A DNA stretch of 32,138 nucleotides from Campylobacteraceae bacterium (GCA_027035765.1 JALVUD010000022.1:1-32138), one strand, 5' to 3'. Shown: positions 18,281 to 26,847, counted from the first letter of the stretch. The notes: generated by a model from the sequence alone, not told the origin. Numbers and translations: made by a program.

Positions 18281-20010
18281 AAAAATTTGAGAACTTCGTC
18301 TATGCTATTTTGGAGAGCAAGAGCAAAAAGATGCTGGTGATCCTTCTGACCCTGATGGCACTGGCGGCTTCGGTGATGATGTTGCCCACCAAAATCGTCA
18401 AGGCCAAGATGCTTCCCGGAAAAAGCGACAATACCTTCTCTGTTTATGTCAAAACTCCCAAGGGCAGTTCCATCGAGCAGACCAAGGCTGTAAGCCAATG
18501 TGTGGTGGAGCATCTCAAAAAAGAACCCGAGATCACCGACATGGAGATCTATGCCGGGATGGGGATTCCTCTGGATTATGCAGGCCTGGTCAAAGGCTCG
18601 GGGATGAAAAACAGCGAAAACGTTGCCGAGATCGCCGTCAATCTGACCGACAAACATGAACGGGACGAGACCTCCTATATGATGGTCCACCGGCTACGTC
18701 CACTTGTCAAGAAAGCCTGCGAACCGGTGGTTCCCGGCAGTGTGATCCAGTTTGTGGAACAGCCGGCAGGACCGCCGACTTTGGCGGCAATCGTCGTGGA
18801 GGTGACCGGGCACAATCTCAAAAAGATCCGCGAACTCTCCAAAGAGGTGGCGGCGATCCTGAAAAAGACCCCCAAACTGGTGGATGTGGATATCATGGCC
18901 GATGATATCTACAAAAAATACGAATTGGTCCCTGATAAAGAGAAGATCGCCCGAAGCGGCCTCAGTGTCGACCAGGTCAACAAAATAGTCTATCTGGCCT
19001 TTGAAGGGATGGCGATCGCTCACAAAAACTCCGCCAACGAGCCGGATCAGATCCAGATTTTCGAGGTACTCGATCCTAGAACAAAACTCTTTCGATCCAA
19101 AGACATAGATGCTCTCAAAAGCAAGCTCAACGAGCTCAACCTGATGAACCAAAAGGGGATGATGGTTCCGGTCAGCGAAGTGGTCCAGATCAAAGAGGTG
19201 GACTCCCAACCCAGCATCATGCAGAAGGATCTCCATCGGATGATCAACGTCACTGCCGAAGCGGACGAAGAGTCCCAGGTCTATCCCTTGCTGGAGGCGC
19301 GGGACCGGATGATCAAATATTTCAAGAAACGCGGCTACAAGGTGGAAAAAGAACCCGGAATGTCCACCTACATGTTCGATCTCCACCTGACCGATCCCAA
19401 GACGGGAGAGAAGTTCCTGCTGCGCTGGGATGGGGAGATGAAGGTGACGCTGGATACCTTCCGGGATCTGGGAGGGGCCTTCATCGGGGCACTGGTGCTG
19501 ATCTTCCTCCTGCTGGTCATCTATTACAAAAACTATACGCTGCCGACGATTACGTTGATCGGAAGCTTCCTCTCCATCATCGGCGTCATCGTGGGGCACT
19601 GGGTCGCGGATCTGGTGACCCGGGACACCTTCTTCCTGACGGCGACCTCGTTGATCGGCTTCATCGCCCTGATGGGGATCAGCTCCCGGAACTCCCTGCT
19701 GCTGATCGATTTTGCCAAGGCGCTGATGGAAGCCAAAGGCTTCCCCAAACGGCGGGCCATCGCCGTCGCCTCGGCGACCCGGGCCAAGCCGATCATGCTC
19801 ACCGCCATCGCGATCATCCTGGGTTCGGCCCTGCTGGCCAGCGATCCGATCTTCGGCGGTCTCGGGGTCGCCCTGATTTCGGGAACCGTGGCGGCGGTCT
19901 TCGTCTCGCTGATCTTCGTCCCGGTCCTTCTCGACAACGCCAAGGCGATGGAGCTGGATGACGAAAACCCCATCCACCACGATCCCACGGACATCTCCAT
20001 CACCCGCTGA
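18277..20010 (+). CDS. RND efflux permease, C-terminal half (TM7-TM12)
   Basis: This 577-residue protein is the second half of an RND permease: TM7 at about 19-36, a large periplasmic porter/docking loop (about 40-390), then TM8-TM12. TM10 carries FIALMGISSRNSLLLIDFAKAL, where Arg 471 occupies the position of the essential Lys 940 of AcrB. The start ATG at 18277 lies inside the stop region of the first half and is preceded at 7-nt spacing by GGAGGT, so independent initiation is likely. The two halves should assemble into a 12-TM unit, comparable in principle to SecD plus SecF. Hydrophobic composition and codon use resemble those of the N-terminal half. Confidence 0.88.
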   Translation: MKKFENFVYAILESKSKKMLVILLTLMALAASVMMLPTKIVKAKMLPGKSDNTFSVYVKTPKGSSIEQTKAVSQCVVEHLKKEPEITDMEIYAGMGIPLDYAGLVKGSGMKNSENVAEIAVNLTDKHERDETSYMMVHRLRPLVKKACEPVVPGSVIQFVEQPAGPPTLAAIVVEVTGHNLKKIRELSKEVAAILKKTPKLVDVDIMADDIYKKYELVPDKEKIARSGLSVDQVNKIVYLAFEGMAIAHKNSANEPDQIQIFEVLDPRTKLFRSKDIDALKSKLNELNLMNQKGMMVPVSEVVQIKEVDSQPSIMQKDLHRMINVTAEADEESQVYPLLEARDRMIKYFKKRGYKVEKEPGMSTYMFDLHLTDPKTGEKFLLRWDGEMKVTLDTFRDLGGAFIGALVLIFLLLVIYYKNYTLPTITLIGSFLSIIGVIVGHWVADLVTRDTFFLTATSLIGFIALMGISSRNSLLLIDFAKALMEAKGFPKRRAIAVASATRAKPIMLTAIAIILGSALLASDPIFGGLGVALISGTVAAVFVSLIFVPVLLDNAKAMELDDENPIHHDPTDISITR

Positions 20011-20016
20011 CAGTTT

Positions 20017-20030
20017 CGGGCTTAGGCCCG
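20017..20030 (+). terminator. Possible terminator hairpin after the efflux operon
   Basis: CGGGC-TTAG-GCCCG forms a 5-bp stem 7 nt after the stop of the second permease half, followed by GCTCTTTATCC. The T-tract is weak. The efp -10 box starts 20 nt further on. Confidence 0.4.
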
Positions 20031-20050
20031 GCTCTTTATCCTCTCTTCGC

Positions 20051-20056
20051 TATAAT
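20051..20056 (+). promoter_or_regulatory. Probable efp -10 box
   Basis: TATAAT occurs in TTCGCTATAATCTC, 33 nt before the efp ATG. Confidence 0.6.
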
Positions 20057-20088
20057 CTCTCCATCAATATATTGTTCAGGAGTAAGCT

Positions 20089-20652
20089 ATGGCAACTATC
20101 GGAATGGGGGATATCAAAAAAGGTACCCGCCTCGAGATCGACGGCAACCCCTACAAAGTGATCGAATTCCAACACGTCAAACCCGGCAAAGGCGCCGCCT
20201 TCGTCCGGATCAAGATCCGCAACCTCTCCACCGGCAAAGTGATCGAAAAGACGGTTCACGCCGGGGACAAGTTCGAGGTTCCCAACCTGGAGCAGAAGAA
20301 GATGCAGTATCTCTACGACGATGGGGAGTTTCTGCAGTTTATGGACAGTGAGACCTTCGATCAGATCGGTCTGACCCATGAGCAGGTGGGGGAGGTTTTC
20401 GATTTCATGATCGACGGGATGGAGGCGGATATCCTCTTTCACAACGGCAAGCCCATCACCGTGGAGATCCCCCAGACCGTGGTTCTGGAAGTGGTCGAAA
20501 CTCCCCCCAACTTCAAGGGAGACTCCCAGGGGGGCAAAAAGCCCGCCACGCTCGAGAGCGGTGCCGTCGTCCAGGTCCCTTTCCATATCCTGGAAGGGGA
20601 CAAGATCAAAGTCGATACTGCCGAGGGGAAATACCTCGAAAAGGTGAAATGA
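20089..20652 (+). CDS. efp: Translation elongation factor P
   Basis: The 187-residue EF-P rescues ribosomes stalled on proline runs. It has the KOW-like N-domain, two OB domains and the standard length. Lys 34 in the loop [10 protein letters not shown] is the position modified in E. coli EF-P by EpmA/EpmB; neither partner gene is in the window. The ATG is preceded by CAGGAGTAAG. It seems to be a single-gene unit, since a 257-nt repeat-rich gap follows. Confidence 0.97.
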   Translation: MATIGMGDIKKGTRLEIDGNPYKVIEFQHVKPGKGAAFVRIKIRNLSTGKVIEKTVHAGDKFEVPNLEQKKMQYLYDDGEFLQFMDSETFDQIGLTHEQVGEVFDFMIDGMEADILFHNGKPITVEIPQTVVLEVVETPPNFKGDSQGGKKPATLESGAVVQVPFHILEGDKIKVDTAEGKYLEKVK

Positions 20653-20842
20653 AACAGTAACTAGCAACTAGTAACTAGGAGTTTTGGTATGCGTTGCTTC
20701 GCAACGCCTTGAGGCAAATGGAGGCGGGACTGAAGTCCCGCAGTGCAGGGCTGAAGCCTGCCCTCAAATGACAAAGCTTCTCTCAGTTGCGACTGCTTCG
20801 TAGGCGTCCCCAATAACCAATACACCAATATACCAATAACAA
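20653..20842. repeat. Mosaic of hairpin and short-word repeats between efp and the DJ-1 gene
   Basis: The gap holds no gene but several small elements in a row. These are the word repeat (g)TAACTAG(c) at 20653-20680; hairpin GCGTTGC-TTC-GCAACGC at 20691-20707; hairpin GCGGGAC-TGAA-GTCCCGC at 20724-20741; an imperfect hairpin GCAGGGCTGAAGCCTGC at 20745-20761 with the same TGAA loop; CAAATGACAAAG at 20765-20776, also found at 3416-3427; and ACCAATA-type words at 20811-20840. None looks like a normal terminator. Confidence 0.65.
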
Positions 20843-20866
20843 AATCCCTATTTTCCCCAATTCCGT

Positions 20867-20872
20867 TATAAT
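20867..20872 (+). promoter_or_regulatory. Probable -10 box of the DJ-1/aminotransferase operon
   Basis: TATAAT occurs in CCGTTATAATTTTC, 38 nt before the ATG at 20910. Confidence 0.6.
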
Positions 20873-20909
20873 TTTCAGACAACACTATTCCACTGAAAAG
20901 GAGATTGTC

Positions 20910-21470
20910 ATGGCACGTGCACTGGTACCTTTGGCCGAAGGATTCGAGGAGATCGAAGGGGTGACGATCATCGATATACTGCGCCGCGGAGGGGTGGAGG
21001 TCAACAGCGCCTATCTGCCCGGAGAGTTCGCCACGGACCTGATCACCGGGGCCAACGGGATCACCGTCCAGGCCGATATGCCTCTGGCCAATGCGGCGGT
21101 GGACGAGTATGATATCATCGTGCTGCCCGGGGGCTGGGGCGGGACCAACCGGCTGGCGGAGAACGAGCTGGCCCAGAAGCTGCTCAAAGAGTTCAAAGCC
21201 CGCGGCAAATGGGTCGCCGCCATGTGCGCCGCTCCCTACGCCCTGCATGTGGCCGGGGTGCTCAGCCCCAAATACACCTGCTATCCCAGTGTGGAGGAGC
21301 AGATCAGGCCCGAGGACTGGATCAACGAAAAGGTGGTGGTGGACGAAAAGGTGATCACCTCCCAGGGGCCCGGCACCGCCATCTGCTTCGCCCTGGAGAT
21401 CGTTCGGCAGCTGGTAGGCGAGGAGAGCTACGAGACGGTCAAAAACGGCACTCTGGCGAGTTACTGCTGA
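20910..21470 (+). CDS. DJ-1/PfpI-family protein
   Basis: The 186-residue class I glutamine-amidotransferase-like fold protein belongs to the DJ-1 branch. The nucleophile-elbow Cys is C106 (VAAMCAAPYAL), preceded by the helper Glu at about 16 (GFEEIEG), the arrangement of DJ-1 and YajL. Family members act as oxidative-stress proteins, chaperones or deglycases, and several of these assignments are disputed; the role here is open. The ATG has AAAAGGAGA upstream. An aminotransferase gene follows after 16 nt and an ArsC-like gene overlaps that, suggesting one transcript. Confidence 0.9.
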   Translation: MARALVPLAEGFEEIEGVTIIDILRRGGVEVNSAYLPGEFATDLITGANGITVQADMPLANAAVDEYDIIVLPGGWGGTNRLAENELAQKLLKEFKARGKWVAAMCAAPYALHVAGVLSPKYTCYPSVEEQIRPEDWINEKVVVDEKVITSQGPGTAICFALEIVRQLVGEESYETVKNGTLASYC

Positions 21471-21486
21471 GAGGGAGCGGAAACTT

Positions 21487-22605
21487 TTGCGCTATGAACG
21501 GATGACCCCCTTTCGGGTCATGGATCTGGTACGGCAGGCCCAGGCCTATGGGGATACGATCCATTTCGAGGTGGGGCAGCCGGATCTGCCGCCTCCTCCC
21601 GGAGTCAAACGGGCTTTGGGGGAGGCGGTGGAGCGCGAGCGTTTCACCTATACCGAAAGCATGGGGCTGCGGGAACTGAGGGAGCGGATCGCGGCCCACT
21701 ACCGGCACGACTACGGTGTGGAGGTCGATCCGGCTCGGATCCTGATCACCCCCGGCACCAGCAACGCCTTTCTGGTGGCCTATCTGCTGACCCTGGAGGC
21801 GGGGGGTCGACTGGGACTGGCCGATCCCTCCTACCCCTGCTATCCCAATTTCGCCGCCATGGTGGATGCCGAGCCGCGTTTCTTCCCGGTAGATCGGAGC
21901 AACGACTATTTGCTGGGGCCGGAGGATCTGGAGGGCACCGCCCTCGATGTCCTGCATATCTCCTCCCCCTCCAATCCCACCGGGACCCTCTACGACGCCG
22001 AAGCCCTGAAGCGTCTGGCGGACTACTGTCGGGAAGAGGGGATCGCGCTGATCTCCGATGAGCTCTACCACGGCCTGGTCTACGGCAAAAGAGCCCATAC
22101 GGCGCTGGAGTTCAGTGACGAAGCGATCGTCATCAACGGCTTTTCCAAATATTTCTGCATGCCGGGGCTGCGGATCGGGTGGATGGTCGTTCCCGAAAAC
22201 CTGATCCGTCCCGCGGAGATTATTGCCCAGAACCTCTTTATCTCTGCCCCGACGCTGAGCCAGTACGCGGCGCTGGAGGCTTTCGATTACGACTACCTGG
22301 CAGAAGTGAGGGAGACCTTCCGCCGGCGGCGTGACTATCTCTACGAGGCGCTGAATCCCCTGCTGCCTGTCGATGCCAAACCCGACGGAGCTTTCTACCT
22401 CTGGTGCGATGTCTCGGCCTACACCGAGGACTCCACGGCCTTCAGCCGTGAGCTGCTGGAGGCGATCCACATCGCCGTGACCCCCGGGATCGATTTCGGC
22501 CGTCACGGCACCGCCACCAAGCTTCGCTTCGCCTATACCCGAAAGATCGATCATATGGCCGAAGGGGTGGCCCGGCTCGAAAAATATCTTAAGGAGAGAC
22601 CATGA
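21487..22605 (+). CDS. Class I/II PLP-dependent aminotransferase
   Basis: This 372-residue fold-type I aminotransferase has SPSNPTG at 160-166 (Asn 163 contacts PLP), SDELYHG at 190-196 (Asp 191 to the pyridine N), the PLP-binding Lys at K221 (NGFSKYFCMPGLRIGW) and the carboxylate-binding Arg near 346 (KLRFAYT). The substrate is not decidable; it resembles the aspartate/alanine/aromatic group. The start is probably TTG at 21487, because GAGGGAG lies about 8 nt before it, while the next ATG (21502) has no ribosome site. The 3' end overlaps the next gene by ATGA. Confidence 0.88.
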   Translation: MRYERMTPFRVMDLVRQAQAYGDTIHFEVGQPDLPPPPGVKRALGEAVERERFTYTESMGLRELRERIAAHYRHDYGVEVDPARILITPGTSNAFLVAYLLTLEAGGRLGLADPSYPCYPNFAAMVDAEPRFFPVDRSNDYLLGPEDLEGTALDVLHISSPSNPTGTLYDAEALKRLADYCREEGIALISDELYHGLVYGKRAHTALEFSDEAIVINGFSKYFCMPGLRIGWMVVPENLIRPAEIIAQNLFISAPTLSQYAALEAFDYDYLAEVRETFRRRRDYLYEALNPLLPVDAKPDGAFYLWCDVSAYTEDSTAFSRELLEAIHIAVTPGIDFGRHGTATKLRFAYTRKIDHMAEGVARLEKYLKERP

Positions 22606-22946
22606 TCAGAGTCTACGGCATCAAAACCTGCGATACGGTACGCAAAGCGTTGAAGTATCTCAAAGAGAAAGGGGTCGACTTCGAATTTGTCGATTTCAAA
22701 AAGACCCCGGTCGGCTGTGAAAAGATTGACGAATGGCTCCAAAAGGTTCCCATTGAGACCCTCTTCAACAAGCGGGGAACCAAATACCGGATGCTGAAGC
22801 TTAAGGATCTCAATCTGGATGAAGCGGGGATGCGGGAGTGGCTCTGCAAAGAGAATCTTCTCATCAAGCGTCCGGTGATCGAGCTGGAGAATGGAGAGGT
22901 CATCGTCGGTTTCGATCCTGAGCGTTATGCGGAGCTCTTCGGATAA
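22602..22946 (+). CDS. ArsC/Spx-like protein (YffB type)
   Basis: The 114-residue thioredoxin-fold protein of the ArsC/Spx superfamily has N-terminal YGIKTCDTVRKAL with a single Cys at C10 and the downstream (T)KYR segment. It lacks a CxxC pair. The YffB branch has unproven function; glutathione-dependent thiol reduction has been proposed. True arsenate reductase activity is not supported here because no arsenic genes are nearby. The start overlaps the aminotransferase stop by 4 nt (ATGA), with AAGGAGAGACC upstream. Confidence 0.85.
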   Translation: MIRVYGIKTCDTVRKALKYLKEKGVDFEFVDFKKTPVGCEKIDEWLQKVPIETLFNKRGTKYRMLKLKDLNLDEAGMREWLCKENLLIKRPVIELENGEVIVGFDPERYAELFG

Positions 22947-22984
22947 TCGGTATTTCAGCCGTGGGTTGCCGGTCTTTCGGCACT

Positions 22985-23020
22985 TCTCAATCTTCCATCT
23001 TCCGTCCTCCATCTTCCCTC
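22985..23020. repeat. Short-word tandem repeat, TCTTCCAT type
   Basis: Iterations of (A)TCTTCC(A/C) occupy the gap between the ArsC-like gene and the dnaE promoter. On the minus strand it reads as GGAAGATGGA words. Confidence 0.6.
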
Positions 23021-23033
23021 AAACAAACTGTGC

Positions 23034-23039
23034 TATATT
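23034..23039 (+). promoter_or_regulatory. Probable dnaE -10 box
   Basis: TGTGCTATATTTAG contains an extended -10 (TGC plus TATATT) 35 nt before the dnaE ATG at 23075. Confidence 0.55.
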
Positions 23040-23074
23040 TAGCCTCCAAAGCCAAGAAAAGTATAGAGGTAGCC

Positions 23075-26000
23075 ATGTCCGACAGACCCCGATTCACCCA
23101 CCTGCATCTGCATACTGAATATTCCCTCCTGGACGGGGCCAACAAGATCAAAGCCCTGGCCAAAAAGGTCAAAGAGCTCGGGATGGACTCGGTGGCCATG
23201 ACCGACCACGGCAACATGTTCGGGACCATCGACTTCTACAACACGATGCGCAAAGAGGGGATCAAACCCATCATCGGGATGGAAGCCTATCTGCACAACA
23301 GCGAGGAGCTGGGGGACAAGAGCACCCGTCAACGCTACCACCTCTGCCTCTTCGCCAAGAACGAAATCGGCTACCGGAACCTGATGTACCTCAGCTCCCA
23401 GGCCTATCTCAAGGGCTTCTACTACTACCCGAGGATCAACAAGAAGCTTCTGCGGGAACACAGCGAAGGGCTTATCTGTACCTCCGCCTGCCTCCAGGGG
23501 GAGGTCAACTGGCATCTCAATCTCAGTGATCGGAATAAGAAGTTCGGCGCCGGCGGTTACGAAGAGGCCAAGCGGATCGCTCTGGAGTATCGGGAGATCT
23601 TCGGCGAGGATTTCTATCTGGAACTGATGCGCCACGGCATCGGAGATCAGCAGCGTATCGACGATCAGATCATTCGTCTCTCTCTGGAGACAGGTATCAA
23701 GATCGTCGCTACCAACGACACCCACTACACCAACCCCGAAGATGCCGATGCCCACGAAGCCTTCATGTGCATCGCCATGAACAAACAGTATGATGATCCC
23801 AACCGTCTGCGCCACTCGGTCCATGAATTCTACGTCAAATCCCCCGAAGAGATGGCACGCCTTTTCGCCGACATTCCCGAGGCCCTGGAGCATACTCAGG
23901 AGATCGCCGACAAATGCGATCTGGAGATCAAGCTGGGCAACCCCACACCGCCGAACTTCAAATTTACCCGGGAGCGGGCGGCCCTGGAGGGGCTGGAGCT
24001 CCCCGAGCCTGAAAAAGAGTACTCCCTGGCCAACGATATCGTTCTCTTCGAGCATGAGGCTCGCAAAGGACTGGCCAAGCGTCTGGAGCACGTTCCCGAG
24101 GAGAAGCACGCCGAGTACCGGGAGCGTCTCGAGACCGAGATCGGGATCATCAACTCCATGAAATTCCCCGGCTACATGCTTATCGTCTGGGACTTTGTCC
24201 GGGCGGCCAAGGAGATGGGGATCCCCGTCGGCCCGGGGCGGGGATCAGCGGCGGGAAGCCTGGTGGCCTACGCCCTGCAGATCACCGACATCGATCCCAT
24301 GCCCTACGGCCTGCTCTTCGAGCGTTTCCTCAATCCCGAGCGCGTCAGCATGCCCGATATCGATATGGACTTCTGCCAGAGCCGCCGCCAGGAGATCATC
24401 GACTACGTGGTGGAGAAGTACGGCCGGGTCAATGTCGCCCAGATCATCACCTTCGGCAAGCTTCTGGCCAAAGGGGTCATCCGGGACGTCGCCAGAGTCA
24501 TGGGGCTGCCCTATGCCCAGGCCGATGCCTTCGCCAAACTGATCCCCGACGAACTGGGGATTACCCTCAAAGATGCCTACGAAAAAGAGCCCAAGATCAA
24601 AGAGCTCATCGAACGGGATCCCAAAGCGGCCCAGGTCTGGCAGTTCGCTCTGGCGCTGGAGGGGCTCAACCGCAACGCCGGAACCCATGCCGCCGGCGTC
24701 GTCATCTCCAACGAACCCCTCTGGGAGAAGACCCCGCTCTTCAAACCCACGGGCCAGGAGACCCTGGCGACCCAGTACAGCGGCAAGTATGTCGAGGATG
24801 TGGATCTGATCAAGTTCGACTTCCTGGGGCTCAAGACCCTGACGGTCATCGAAGAGGCGCTACAGCTCATCGAGAAGCGCCACGGCAAGCGGATTGACTT
24901 CAAGCAGGTGGATATCAACGATCCCAAAGTCTACGACTACATCGCCACCGGCAACACTCTTGGGCTCTTCCAGATCGAGTCGGCGGGGATGCAGGATCTG
25001 GCAAAAAAGCTCAAACCCAGCACCTTCGAAGATATCATCGCGATGCTGGCGCTTTACCGCCCCGGGCCGATGGAGTCAGGGATGCTGGATGATTTCGTGG
25101 AGCGAAAGCACGGCCGGGCCGAGATCACCTATATGTTTCCCGAACTCGAACCGATCCTCAAACCTACCTATGGAGTCATTGTCTATCAGGAGCAGGTGAT
25201 GCAGATCGTCCAGACCATCGGGGGCTTCTCCCTGGGAGGGGCGGACCTGGTGCGCCGGGCCATGGGAAAGAAGATCAAGGAGGAGATGGACAAACTCAAA
25301 GGGGAATTTGCCGAAGGAGCAGCCAAAAAGGGCTTCGACCGGGCCAAAGCCGCCGAGCTCTTCGATCTGATCGTCAAGTTCGCCGGTTACGGATTCAACA
25401 AATCCCACTCCGCGGCTTACGCGATGGTCACCTTCTACACCTCCTATCTCAAGTGCTACTACCCCACCGAGTTCATGGCGGCCCAACTGACCCTGGAGAA
25501 GGATAACACCACCAAAGTGGTCCGCTACGTCGATGCGGTCAAGCACATGGGGATCGAGCTGCTGCCCCCCGATGTCAACCGCTCCGACCTGGCCTTCGTC
25601 GCCGACGAGATCGAGGGCAAACCGACGATTCTCTTCGGCCTGGGAGCCATCAAAGGAGCCGGGGACATCGCCGTACGCTCCATCCTCGAGGCCCGCAAAG
25701 AGGGGCCTTTCAAAGATCTGAGCGATTTCGTCTCCCGCATCGACACCGCCAAGGTCAACAAGAAGGTGATCGAAGCCTTCATCAAGGCCGGGGCCCTGGA
25801 TGGCCTGGGCTACACCCGCAAAGCGATGCTGATCCAGATCGAAACGGTGATGGAGACCGCCTCCAAGGCGGCCCAGGCCAAAAAGATGGCCGAAAACTCC
25901 CTCTTCGGCGGGGGTGAGGAGATGACCCATGTGGAGCTGAGCCTCGATCCCATGGAGGAGTTCGAGCCGCTGCAGATCCTGGAGTTCGAGAAGGAGACCC

Positions 26001-26626
26001 TGGGCTTCTATGTCTCGGGGCATCCCCTGGACAAGTACCGCGACGAGCTGGCCCAGATCGACTACACTCTCAGCTCAGAGATCGACGAACTGGCTGACGG
26101 TTCCCAGGCACTGTTTATCGGGAAAATTGAATCGATCACCGAAAAGATCTCTAAAAAGGGGAACAAATTCGGTATCGCCAATGTCATGGACCTTCACGGC
26201 AATATCGAACTGATGCTCTTCGCCGACCGGCTCAAGGAGCTGGAGGAGGAGTTTGACCTCTCCCGGCCCATCGCCTTCAAGGTCAAGGTGACCAAAGACG
26301 GGGATTTCACGCGGATGAACATTCTCAAGATCGAGACCCTCAAAGAGGCGAAAAAAGAGAAGGTCAAGGTGAAAAAGGAGCAGAAGCACACCGAAGCTCC
26401 CGAAGAGCAGCCTCCGGTGATTCTGGCCCTGGATCTGATGCCCGATCCCAAGATCGTCGAAGAGCTCTATTGCCTGGCCGAGCGCAATCCGGGCCCCCAC
26501 CCTCTGCAGCTGCAGATCCGAACCAAACTGGCGGATGTGGTGATCGAATCCAAAGTCCATGTCAGCCGGGCTATCATCGAAGCGGCCCGTAGCTTGGGGA
26601 TCGAGCCGGCGGAGTTGAGTGCCTAG
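23075..26626 (+). CDS. dnaE: DNA polymerase III alpha subunit
   Basis: The 1183-residue replicative polymerase subunit has an N-terminal PHP domain (FTHLHLHTEYSLLDG at about 7-21), the polymerase core with GPGRGSAAGSL near 386-396 and the catalytic aspartates D428 and D430 in PDIDMDF, plus a third Asp at about 582 (IKFDFLGLKTL). A helix-hairpin-helix region and an OB domain follow (ALFIGKIESITEKISKKGNKF). I start at ATG 23075, since it follows AGAGGT and the -10 box at 23034; the frame is open to a GTG at 22961, but that part is repeat DNA. No polC-type exonuclease domain is inserted. Confidence 0.97.
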   Translation: MSDRPRFTHLHLHTEYSLLDGANKIKALAKKVKELGMDSVAMTDHGNMFGTIDFYNTMRKEGIKPIIGMEAYLHNSEELGDKSTRQRYHLCLFAKNEIGYRNLMYLSSQAYLKGFYYYPRINKKLLREHSEGLICTSACLQGEVNWHLNLSDRNKKFGAGGYEEAKRIALEYREIFGEDFYLELMRHGIGDQQRIDDQIIRLSLETGIKIVATNDTHYTNPEDADAHEAFMCIAMNKQYDDPNRLRHSVHEFYVKSPEEMARLFADIPEALEHTQEIADKCDLEIKLGNPTPPNFKFTRERAALEGLELPEPEKEYSLANDIVLFEHEARKGLAKRLEHVPEEKHAEYRERLETEIGIINSMKFPGYMLIVWDFVRAAKEMGIPVGPGRGSAAGSLVAYALQITDIDPMPYGLLFERFLNPERVSMPDIDMDFCQSRRQEIIDYVVEKYGRVNVAQIITFGKLLAKGVIRDVARVMGLPYAQADAFAKLIPDELGITLKDAYEKEPKIKELIERDPKAAQVWQFALALEGLNRNAGTHAAGVVISNEPLWEKTPLFKPTGQETLATQYSGKYVEDVDLIKFDFLGLKTLTVIEEALQLIEKRHGKRIDFKQVDINDPKVYDYIATGNTLGLFQIESAGMQDLAKKLKPSTFEDIIAMLALYRPGPMESGMLDDFVERKHGRAEITYMFPELEPILKPTYGVIVYQEQVMQIVQTIGGFSLGGADLVRRAMGKKIKEEMDKLKGEFAEGAAKKGFDRAKAAELFDLIVKFAGYGFNKSHSAAYAMVTFYTSYLKCYYPTEFMAAQLTLEKDNTTKVVRYVDAVKHMGIELLPPDVNRSDLAFVADEIEGKPTILFGLGAIKGAGDIAVRSILEARKEGPFKDLSDFVSRIDTAKVNKKVIEAFIKAGALDGLGYTRKAMLIQIETVMETASKAAQAKKMAENSLFGGGEEMTHVELSLDPMEEFEPLQILEFEKETLGFYVSGHPLDKYRDELAQIDYTLSSEIDELADGSQALFIGKIESITEKISKKGNKFGIANVMDLHGNIELMLFADRLKELEEEFDLSRPIAFKVKVTKDGDFTRMNILKIETLKEAKKEKVKVKKEQKHTEAPEEQPPVILALDLMPDPKIVEELYCLAERNPGPHPLQLQIRTKLADVVIESKVHVSRAIIEAARSLGIEPAELSA

Positions 26627-26697
26627 GGAGCTCTCCCGTTACTCTCCTACTCATCGATTGTAAATTCACCCCTCCCGCTTTTCGTTCTTTTTTCCCG

Positions 26698-26726
26698 CAC
26701 AGATCCGGCAGTCAGATCCATCTGTG
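26698..26726. promoter_or_regulatory. Inverted repeat upstream of icd
   Basis: CACAGAT (26698-26704) and ATCTGTG (26720-26726) are perfect 7-nt arms with a 15-nt loop that repeats CAGATCC. The right arm overlaps the GTGTAGT motif. It may be an operator, or a dnaE transcript end, although no T-tract follows. Confidence 0.35.
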
Positions 26727-26743
26727 TAGTAGGGAAACACTTT
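26724..26743 (+). promoter_or_regulatory. Motif GTGTAGTnnnnAAACACTTT upstream of icd
   Basis: The same 20-nt motif (16 of 20 identical) lies at 31836-31855 upstream of sucC, starting 76 nt and 75 nt before the respective -10 boxes. A second shared word, GCTTCTTTTCCTT, follows at 26746-26758 (icd) and 31877-31889 (sucC). The outer GTGT...ACAC arms are inverted repeats, as expected for a dimeric regulator. Confidence 0.45.
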
Positions 26744-26799
26744 GAGCTTCTTTTCCTTTTGCACTTTCGGATCCCTGCAAGCTCCAACCTCACTGCCGA

Positions 26800-26805
26800 T
26801 ATAAT
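26800..26805 (+). promoter_or_regulatory. Probable icd -10 box
   Basis: TATAAT occurs in GCCGATATAATGAGC, 43 nt before the icd ATG. Confidence 0.6.
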
Positions 26806-26847
26806 GAGCTCACCGATAAAAATCCCAATATCTCAGGAGAGTTTCCC

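Noticed and set aside
18260-18300. Frameshift or sequencing error explaining the two RND genes
   Set aside because: The break lies exactly in the cytoplasmic linker, the second gene has a strong GGAGGT ribosome site and ATG, and nothing from TM6 or TM7 is lost. Only resequencing could exclude an error completely.
22602-22946. Arsenate reductase
   Set aside because: The ArsC-fold protein has a single Cys in the YffB-type motif and no arsenic resistance neighbours; the wider ArsC/Spx-like label is safer.
22961-23074. N-terminal extension of DnaE from GTG 22961
   Set aside because: The segment is made of the TCTTCCAT word repeat and the dnaE -10 box; the PHP domain begins directly after ATG 23075.
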